DNA of 64,000 nt, taken from assembly GCF_041435015.1 (NCBI RefSeq), contig NZ_CP107989.1:7750001-7814000 (forward strand), read 5' to 3'. A program made the translations under genes and the position numbers. The notes below the pieces were generated by a model that worked only from the letters and a program-made list of their open reading frames with translations, was not told where the DNA came from and did no database searches. Source of the DNA: Streptomyces canus. Lineage in GTDB: Bacteria; Actinomycetota; Actinomycetes; Streptomycetales; Streptomycetaceae. Below are positions 57,877-64,000 of this stretch, piece after piece. The first letter of the stretch is position 1. Each line of letters opens with the position of its first letter.

Positions 57877-58812
57877 ATGGCCCAAGCCGCAGCCGTGGCG
57901 AAACCGCCCGCGCCACCCCGGCGGCGCCGTGCCTCCGCCACGCCGCGCAGACTGCCGTACCTGCTGATCGCGCCGGCGGCCCTGCTGATGCTGGGCTTCA
58001 TCGCCTACCCGGTCATCAGCGTCTTCTACTACAGCCTGCAGAACTACAACCCCACCAAGCCGTGGCGGAACGGGTACGCGGGCTTCGACAACTTCGTCCA
58101 GATCTTCACCAAGGACCCGCAGTTCTGGGACACGCTGACCTTCAGCGCCAAGTGGGTCTTCGTCGAGGTCGGGCTCCAGCTGCTGTTCGGCCTGGCGCTC
58201 GCGCTGATCGTCAACCAGACCTTCGTGGGCCGGGGACTGGGGCGCGCGATGGTCTTCTCGCCGTGGGCCGTCTCCGGAGTGCTGACCTCCGCGATCTGGG
58301 TGCTGCTCTACAACTCCCAGACGGGCATCACCCGTTACCTCGCCGACATGGGCATCGGCTCCTACGGCACCAGCTGGCTGTCGGACACCTCCACCGTCTT
58401 CTCGGCGGCGGTCGTCGCCGACCTGTGGCGCGGTGTGCCCTTCTTCGCGATCCTCATCCTCGCCGACCTCCAGTCCGTCTCGAAGGACCTGTACGAGGCC
58501 GCCGAGGTCGACGGGGCCAGCCGCTTCAAGCAGTTCTGGCACATCACGCTGCCGCACCTGAAGGACGCGATCATCCTGTCCACGCTGCTGCGCGCGGTGT
58601 GGGAGTTCAACAACGTCGACCTGCTCTACACGTTGACCGGCGGCGGACCGGCGGGCGAGACCACCACGTTGCCGCTGTACATCGCCAACACCAGCGTCGA
58701 CGCCCACAACTTCGGCTACGCGTCCGCCCTGACCACGGTCGCGTTCGTGATCCTGCTCTTCTGCTCGATGGTCTATCTGCGGCTGAGCAAGTTCGGAGGC
58801 GGTTCCAAGTGA
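57877..58812 (+). CDS. Carbohydrate ABC transporter permease (MalF type)
   Basis: A 311-residue permease with a basic Pro-rich N-terminus and six helices. The EAA loop is DLYEAAEVDGASRFKQFWHITLPHLKDAIILSTLLRAVWEFNNVDLLYTLTGGGPAGET. Unlike the two other sugar importers in the window, no solute-binding-protein gene precedes or follows it. Its stop overlaps the next permease (GTGA). Confidence 0.9.
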   Translation: MAQAAAVAKPPAPPRRRRASATPRRLPYLLIAPAALLMLGFIAYPVISVFYYSLQNYNPTKPWRNGYAGFDNFVQIFTKDPQFWDTLTFSAKWVFVEVGLQLLFGLALALIVNQTFVGRGLGRAMVFSPWAVSGVLTSAIWVLLYNSQTGITRYLADMGIGSYGTSWLSDTSTVFSAAVVADLWRGVPFFAILILADLQSVSKDLYEAAEVDGASRFKQFWHITLPHLKDAIILSTLLRAVWEFNNVDLLYTLTGGGPAGETTTLPLYIANTSVDAHNFGYASALTTVAFVILLFCSMVYLRLSKFGGGSK

Positions 58813-59705
58813 TCACCAAGGAGGCCACGGAGGTCGCGCCCGCGCCCGTGCGCGAGACACCCGAACCGCCGCGCTCGGTCAAGCACCGCCGTTCCTGGGA
58901 CGAGGTCCCGCGCTGGCAGATCTACACACCGCTGTCGATCTACCTCGTCTTCACGCTCATCCCCTTCTACTGGATCCTGCTCTTCGCGCTGCGCCCGGCC
59001 GGCTCGACCTCGCTCGTCCCCTGGCCGATCACCTTCGACCACTTCAAGAAGGTGTGGACGGAGCGGGCCTTCGGCACCTACTTCGAGAACAGCGTGTACG
59101 TCGGCCTCGCCACCCTGGTGATGACGACACTCGTCGCCCTGGCCGGCGGATACGCCCTCGCCCGGTTCGACTTCAAGGTCAAGAACGCGTTCATGCTGGC
59201 CCTGCTGTGCTCGCAGTTCGTGCCGGGTGCGCTGCTCCTGGTGCCGCTGTTCGAGATCTTCGCCGAGCTGAAGATGATCAACTCGCTGGGCAGTGTCATC
59301 ATCGCCGAGACGGTGTTCCAGCTGCCGCTGTCGATGATCCTGATCAGCAACTTCATCAAGAACGTGCCGTACTCGCTCGAAGAGGCGGCCTGGGTCGACG
59401 GCTGCAACAGGATGACGGCCTTCCGGATCGTCGTCCTGCCGCTCCTGCGGCCCGGTCTGATCGCCGTCGGATCCTTCGCCTTCGTGCACTCCTGGAACCA
59501 CTTCCTGTTCGCCCTGATGTTCCTCAACAACCAGGACAAGCAGACGATCCCGGTCGGCCTCAACACCCTGATGAGCGCGGACAGCGTCGACCTCGGCGCG
59601 CTCGCCGCCGGCGGCATCATCGCTGCCGTACCCGTGGTGATCGTGTTCGCCTTCATCCAGAAGTGGCTGATCACGGGCTTCAGCGCGGGGGCGGTGAAGG
59701 GATGA
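58809..59705 (+). CDS. Carbohydrate ABC transporter permease (MalG type)
   Basis: A 298-residue permease. A roughly 45-residue hydrophilic leader precedes six helices; the EAA loop is SLEEAAWVDGCNRMTAFRIVVLPLLRPGLIAVGSFAFVHSWNHFLFALMFLN. Starts at GTG inside the stop of its partner. The binding protein may be encoded outside this window, and an MsiK-like shared ATPase is expected. The following pectate-lyase relic overlaps its stop (ATGA). Confidence 0.9.
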   Translation: MITKEATEVAPAPVRETPEPPRSVKHRRSWDEVPRWQIYTPLSIYLVFTLIPFYWILLFALRPAGSTSLVPWPITFDHFKKVWTERAFGTYFENSVYVGLATLVMTTLVALAGGYALARFDFKVKNAFMLALLCSQFVPGALLLVPLFEIFAELKMINSLGSVIIAETVFQLPLSMILISNFIKNVPYSLEEAAWVDGCNRMTAFRIVVLPLLRPGLIAVGSFAFVHSWNHFLFALMFLNNQDKQTIPVGLNTLMSADSVDLGALAAGGIIAAVPVVIVFAFIQKWLITGFSAGAVKG

Positions 59706-61000
59706 TACCCCGTCGGATCGGCGTCGACATGGGCTTGTTGGAGAGTCTCTGCGTCCCCGCTCACGCCGAGGCCCGTGACCTCAGCCGCGAAACCTTGCCA
59801 CCGAACGACTGCTGGGCAGCCGCCGACGGCCGCATCACCGGCGGTGCGACGGTCGACGACGGTCACGTGTATACGGTCACCGACTGCGCCGGACTCGCCC
59901 ACGCCCTGGACGGCAGCAGCGACGCCCCGGAAATCATCAAGATCGCCGGGACGATCGCCGCCAACACGGACGACACCCGCCCCCAACTGGACTGCGCCGA
60001 GTACGCCACTGGCGGCTACAGGACGAAGAAGTACCTCGCCGCCTACGACCGTTCCTGGGCGGTCGGCAGGAGTGAGCCCGCTTACTGGCACGCCCCGAAC
60101 GGCCTTGGGCGTGCTGGGCGTCCGCCTTCGCCTCCGGAGGGCGACACGGATCCTGTCCGTGGTCCGGTCCTGGAAGGGCGGAGTCCCTCACGATCTGGCC
60201 ATGTGGGTGCGGCCAGAGGCGACGGGGAGGCCCTGAGCCATCTCGCTGGTGGAGCAGGGGCCCCGCACGCTGGCACCGCACCCGGCGTCCCAGATCGCAC
60301 AGCGACGCTACCTCGATCAGCCCAGTCCACCGCAAGCCTGCAAGCCGACGATCACACGATCGAGCTAAAGCGTCCCCCTGTATCCCCGGCGAACAGTTGC
60401 CACCCCGACGCCGACGAGCCCACCTACTTCGCCCGCAACTACCTCCGCCACGACGGCCTGCTGGACATCACCAACGGCTCCGACCTGGTCACCGTCTCCT
60501 GGAGCCGGTTCGCCGACCACGACAAGGCGATGCTCATCGGCAACAGCGACTCGGCCACCGGCGACCGCGGCAGACTCCGGGTCACCCTGCACCACAACCA
60601 GTTCGAGTCCGTCGTACAGCGCGCGCCCCGTGTCCGCTTCGGACAGGTGCACCTCTACAACAACCGGTACCTCGCCAGGAACGACGACTACCGCTACTCC
60701 CTCGGCATCTCCACCGAGTCCGCCGTCCACGCCGAGAACAACGCCTTCCACACCCCCGGCCACATCGAGGCGGCCGACCTCGTCAAGAGCTGGAACGGCA
60801 GCGCGCCGCACCAGACCGGCACCCTCTTCAACGGCTATCCGGTGGATCTGCTCGCCCTTTACAACGCCTACGACTCGGGCAGCGAGCGTGACCTCACGGC
60901 GGACGTCGGCTGGACGCCTACCCTGCACACAAAGATCGACAGCGCCGAAGCGGCCGACCGGCAGGTGGCCCGCGGCGCGGGCGCAGGGAGGATCCCATGA
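59702..61000 (+). pseudogene. Damaged pectate lyase (PL1) with a foreign central segment
   Basis: The frame is open for 432 codons but only its two ends look like a family 1 pectate lyase. The N-terminal part has ETLPPNDCWAAADG, VYTVTDCAGLAHALDGSSDAPEIIKIAGTI. The C-terminal part has YFARNYLRHDGLLDITNGSDLVTVSWSRFADHDKAMLIGNSDS and the catalytic-arginine region VVQRAPRVRFGQVHLYNNRY. Between about 60070 and 60400 the translation is low-complexity Pro/Gly/Arg text and lacks the calcium-binding core and W-I-D-H strand. The signal peptide is also degraded (GLLESLCVPAHAEA). I read it as a pseudogene by substitution or insertion/deletion. It still overlaps its neighbours (ATGA both sides). Confidence 0.72.
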
Positions 61001-62151
61001 GCACCGTAGACATCGTCCTGGCGGGCGCGCGCGGCCACGGCCGCTGGCACCTGGAGAACATCCGCCGACTGCAGGACAAGGGGATCGTACGACTGGCCGG
61101 GATCTGCGAGCTGACCCCGCTGACCGGCGACGAGATCCCCGAAGGCCTGGGAACGCCCGAGCAGTCCGCCGACTTCGGCGCGCTCCTCGACGCGACCGGC
61201 GCCCGGATCGCGGTGATCTGCACGCCGATCCCGACCCACACGGACCTGGCACTCGCGGCGGCCTCCCGAGGAGTGCACCTTCTTCTGGAGAAGCCCCCCG
61301 CTCCCTCCTACGCCGAGTTCCGCCGCATGGCCGACGGAGTCGCCGCGGCCGGTGTCGCCTGCCAGATCGGTTTCCAGTCGCTGGGCTCGCACGCCGTGCC
61401 CGCGATCCGCGAGCTGGTCGAGGAGGGAGCGATCGGCGAGGTGACCGGGATCGGCGGGGCCGGTGCCTGGGCGCGTGCCGAGGCGTACTACCGGCGTGCG
61501 CCCTGGGCGGGCAAGCGGCGGATGAACGGCGTCGACGTGATCGACGGAGCACTGACCAACCCGCTCGCGCACGCCGTCGCCACCGCGCTCGCCCTGGGCG
61601 ACGCGAGCCGCGCCGAGGACGTCACCCGTATCGAGACCGAGCTGCTGCGCGCGAACGACATCGAGTCCGACGACACCTCCTGTGTCCGCGTCACCACCGC
61701 GAACGGCCTCCAGGTGACCGTCGCCGTGACCCTGTGCGCGGAGGACCCCGACGAGCCGTACGTCGTCGTGCACGGCGACCGCGGCCGGATCACCTACTGG
61801 TACAAGCAGGACCGCGTGCTGCTCCAGCGGGCCGGCCACGGCCCCGAGGAGTACGAGTACGGCCGCACCGACCTGCTGGAGAATCTGGTCGACCACGTCA
61901 CCGACGGCGACGACCTGCTGGTCGTCCCGGACGCGACCGGCGCCTTCATGAAGGTCGTCGAAGCCATTCGGCTCGCCCCCGACCCGGACCCGCTCCCGGC
62001 GACGGCCTGGCACCTGCTCCCCGACGAGGACCGCCGGGTCGTCCCCGGCATCGACGGACTCGTCGCGGCCGCCGCCGACAGTCTCGCCCTCTACTCCGAG
62101 CTGGGCGCCGACTGGGCCCGGCCACACGTCGCGAACGAGGTGAGCACATGA
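60997..62151 (+). CDS. Gfo/Idh/MocA-family oxidoreductase
   Basis: A 384-residue NAD(P)-dependent oxidoreductase. The N-terminal Rossmann fold has DIVLAGARGHGRWHLENIRRL, the ICTPIPTHTDLALAAASRGVHLLLEKPPAPSYAEF block includes the conserved EKP lysine, and the alpha/beta C-terminal domain follows. Such enzymes act on sugars or sugar acids. It overlaps the pectate-lyase relic and the PmoA-like gene (ATGA), placing it in the plant-sugar cluster; its substrate is unknown. Confidence 0.87.
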   Translation: MSTVDIVLAGARGHGRWHLENIRRLQDKGIVRLAGICELTPLTGDEIPEGLGTPEQSADFGALLDATGARIAVICTPIPTHTDLALAAASRGVHLLLEKPPAPSYAEFRRMADGVAAAGVACQIGFQSLGSHAVPAIRELVEEGAIGEVTGIGGAGAWARAEAYYRRAPWAGKRRMNGVDVIDGALTNPLAHAVATALALGDASRAEDVTRIETELLRANDIESDDTSCVRVTTANGLQVTVAVTLCAEDPDEPYVVVHGDRGRITYWYKQDRVLLQRAGHGPEEYEYGRTDLLENLVDHVTDGDDLLVVPDATGAFMKVVEAIRLAPDPDPLPATAWHLLPDEDRRVVPGIDGLVAAAADSLALYSELGADWARPHVANEVST

Positions 62152-62993
62152 CGACCCCCGATTCCCCGGTCCTGCGTGTCGCGGGCCGCCCGGTCGGCCG
62201 CTACGTCACCCGGCCCGAGCTGCCCGCCCGGCTCTCCCCGCGCCCCTACCTGCACCCCGTCACCACCCTGGCCGGCACGGCTGTCACCGAAGTCAGCCCC
62301 GCCGACCACATCCACCACCTCGGCGTCGGTGTCGCCGTTCCCGACGTCGAGGGGCACAACTTCTGGGGCGGGCGCACCTACGTCCGCGACCAGGGCCCGA
62401 CCGAGCTCGACAACCACGGTGCCCAGCGCCACAACTCCTTCCAGCTCCGCGACCCGGACGGCTTCGTGGAGGAGCTGCGCTGGGTCGCCTCCGGAACCGA
62501 GCTGCTGCGCGAGCGCCGTACCGTCGCGGCCACCGAACTGACCGGCTCCGCATGGGCGTTGGACTTCACCTTCTCCCTCACCAACGTCACCTCGGACCCC
62601 CTGTCGATCGGCAGCCCCGCGACCAACGGCCGCCCGGGCGCGGCCTACGGCGGGTTCTTCTGGCGGGCCCGGAAGGAACAGGACGCGCCGGACGTCTTCA
62701 CCGTCGACCGCGAAGGCGAGGACGCGATCCACGGCACCCGCGCCGACTGGGTCGCCCTCACCGGCGCCACCTGGACGCTCGTCTTCGCCGGGGCCACCGA
62801 CCGGACCCGCCGCGACCCGTGGTTCGTGCGCGTCGGCGAATACCCGGGCGTCGGATCATCGCTGGCTTACGACTCAAGGCTGCCCATCCCGCCCGGCGAG
62901 ACCGTCGTCCGCCGGATCGTCACCGTCGTGGCCGACGGACGCCTGCCCCGGCTCGAAGTGGCGGCCCTGGTACGGAAGGCGGTCAGCCAGTGA
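62148..62993 (+). CDS. PmoA-like (DUF6807) protein
   Basis: A 281-residue beta-sandwich protein of the 'methane oxygenase PmoA' (DUF6807) family, a name with no functional support here. Motifs are ADHIHHLGVGVAVPDVEGHNFWGGRTYV and the late GAAYGGFFWRA. These proteins co-occur with Gfo/Idh/MocA oxidoreductases and glycoside hydrolases, as here, and probably act on carbohydrates. Exact activity unknown. Start and stop overlap both neighbours. Confidence 0.83.
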   Translation: MTTPDSPVLRVAGRPVGRYVTRPELPARLSPRPYLHPVTTLAGTAVTEVSPADHIHHLGVGVAVPDVEGHNFWGGRTYVRDQGPTELDNHGAQRHNSFQLRDPDGFVEELRWVASGTELLRERRTVAATELTGSAWALDFTFSLTNVTSDPLSIGSPATNGRPGAAYGGFFWRARKEQDAPDVFTVDREGEDAIHGTRADWVALTGATWTLVFAGATDRTRRDPWFVRVGEYPGVGSSLAYDSRLPIPPGETVVRRIVTVVADGRLPRLEVAALVRKAVSQ

Positions 62994-64000
62994 CGTACAC
63001 GAATCCGATCCTGAACGCCGACTGGTCCGACCCGGACGTGCTCCGCGTCGGCGACGACTTCTACCTCACCGCCTCCAGCTTCGGCCGGGTCCCCGGACTG
63101 CCGCTGCTGCACTCCCGCGACCTGGTCAACTGGACGCTGATCGGCCACGCCCTCCAACACCTGGAGCCTGCGGGGGAGTTCACGAAGCCCCGGCACGACT
63201 GCGGGGTCTGGGCCCCCTCGCTGCGCCACCACGACGAACGGTTCTGGATCTTCTGGGGCGACCCGGACCAGGGCATCTTCCAGATCAACGCCCCCGAGAT
63301 CAGGGGCCCTTGGACCCGCCCGCACCTCGTCAAGTCGGGCAAGGGCCTGATCGACCCCTGCCCCCTGTGGGACGAGGAGACCGGCGAGGCCTATCTGGTG
63401 CACGCCTGGGCCAAGTCCCGCTCCGGCGTCAAGAACCGCCTCACCGGCCACCGCATGGACCTCGACGGCCGCGAACTCCTCGACGAGGGCAAGGTGATCG
63501 TCGACGGCGACCGGTTACCAGGCTGGTTCACCCTGGAGGGCCCCAAGCTCTACCGGCACGACGGCTGGTTCTGGATCCTCGCTCCGGCGGGGGGAGTGGA
63601 GACCGGCTGGCAGGGTGCCTTCCGCTCGCGCGGGTTCTTCGGCCCGTACGAGGAGAAGGTCGTCCTGGAGCAGCAGGACTCCGACGTCAACGGGCCGCAC
63701 CAGGGCGGCTGGGTGCGCACCCCGTCCGGCCAGGACTGGTTCCTGCACTTCCAGCAGAAGGGCGCCTACGGCAGGGTCGTCCATCTCCAGCCGATGCGCT
63801 GGGGTGACGACGGCTGGCCGGTGATCGGCGACGACGGCGCCCCCGTCGCCGTACACGAGAGGCCCGACCTGCCGCCGCAGCAGGACGCGGCGCCCGCCAC
63901 CGACGACGACTTCCCCGGCGGACGCTTCGGCCGCCAGTGGCAGTGGACCGCGAACCCGCAGCCCGGCTGGGCCACCCACCACTCGGGCGACGGGCTACGG
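62990..64000 (+). CDS. Glycoside hydrolase family 43 protein, 5' part
   Basis: The first 337 residues of a GH43 enzyme; the gene runs off the window. The five-bladed propeller begins YTNPILNADWSDPDVLRVGDDFYLTASSF, with the catalytic base aspartate in WSDPDV. The pKa-modulating aspartate is in LIDPCPLWDE and the acid glutamate in FTLEGPKLY. A second domain starts near residue 310 (DDFPGGRFGRQWQW), as in two-domain xylosidases/arabinofuranosidases. No signal peptide, so it probably cleaves imported oligosaccharides. The GTG start overlaps the previous stop. Confidence 0.9.
   Translation, partial: MTYTNPILNADWSDPDVLRVGDDFYLTASSFGRVPGLPLLHSRDLVNWTLIGHALQHLEPAGEFTKPRHDCGVWAPSLRHHDERFWIFWGDPDQGIFQINAPEIRGPWTRPHLVKSGKGLIDPCPLWDEETGEAYLVHAWAKSRSGVKNRLTGHRMDLDGRELLDEGKVIVDGDRLPGWFTLEGPKLYRHDGWFWILAPAGGVETGWQGAFRSRGFFGPYEEKVVLEQQDSDVNGPHQGGWVRTPSGQDWFLHFQQKGAYGRVVHLQPMRWGDDGWPVIGDDGAPVAVHERPDLPPQQDAAPATDDDFPGGRFGRQWQWTANPQPGWATHHSGDGLR

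Noticed and set aside
60082-60335. Reverse-strand genes inside the abnormal segment of the pectate lyase
   Set aside because: Two short overlapping reverse frames exist but have no ribosome site, no recognisable motif and Pro/Arg-biased composition.

Overview
The window is a stretch of chromosome from a high-GC actinomycete, almost certainly a Streptomyces. Evidence: third-position G/C codon use throughout, many GTG starts and ATGA/GTGA stop-start overlaps, leaderless promoters (TAnnnT 6-8 nt before the start codon), an actinobacterial Suf operon, Tat-dependent PhoX, SigE-type sigma factor, DUF3618/holin-X proteins and plant-polymer catabolism genes. I see no rRNA, CRISPR array, intact IS, prophage or secondary-metabolite core gene.

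Layout. 1-2.3 kb: 3' end of the suf operon (sufC end, sufS, sufU, sufT), closed by a 16-bp-stem terminator. 2.3-14.2 kb: housekeeping and small stress genes: an AbfB-domain membrane protein, an SMR efflux pump with its TetR regulator, a roughly 570-bp degenerate tandem repeat, dapD, a degenerate small secreted protein, a SigE-type sigma factor with a membrane beta-propeller partner, dapA, a holin-X/DUF3618 pair, a YihY protein, and an ArsR-type regulator with an SRPBCC protein. 14.2-19.4 kb: a secreted EEP nuclease, a conserved unknown, and a Tat phosphatase PhoX behind a PHO box.

19.4-21.5 kb is the most remarkable part. A bacterial Ro60 (TROVE-vWA) gene is preceded by two tandem non-coding elements, each laid out as a circularly permuted tRNA: T-arm, acceptor stem closed by a short loop, then D-arm, with RNA ends that extend from the anticodon-stem position into a long stem with a conserved internal loop. 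The first has a class I tRNA body with exact canonical spacing. The second has a class II, tRNA-Leu-like body with a long variable arm and ends in a U-run. I interpret them as Y RNAs (YrlA-like) that partner the Ro60 protein.

21.5-36.2 kb: an FCD regulator with ACC deaminase; an orphan LacI regulator; then a PucR regulator divergent from a nine-gene catabolic unit (FAD oxidase, HAD dehalogenase-like protein, PotD/A/B/C-type importer, second FAD oxidoreductase, semialdehyde dehydrogenase, D-2-hydroxyacid dehydrogenase), probably for an amine or amino-acid derivative. 36.3-39.5 kb: a sugar ABC importer under a promoter with an 18-bp palindromic operator. 39.5-42.7 kb: Nudix, TetR, methyltransferase, double TerD protein. 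42.8-47.8 kb: a second sugar/polyol importer with a Zn alcohol dehydrogenase and a DeoR regulator. 48-51 kb: uronate dehydrogenase divergent from 5-dehydro-4-deoxyglucarate dehydratase and an unknown gene, giving the oxidative uronate route. 51-54.3 kb: MFS transporter, mycothiol-type DinB protein, MBL hydrolase. 54.4-64 kb: a GntR-controlled plant-polysaccharide/sugar-acid cluster (DHDPS-like lyase, [2Fe-2S] sugar-acid dehydratase, two permeases without a binding protein, a damaged pectate lyase, Gfo/Idh/MocA, PmoA-like protein, GH43), cut by the window end.

Overall the region joins conserved core genes (Fe-S assembly, lysine pathway) to an accessory half devoted to scavenging phosphate, amines, uronates, pentose acids and plant cell-wall sugars. 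The Ro60/Y-RNA locus is the strongest candidate for something not routinely annotated.
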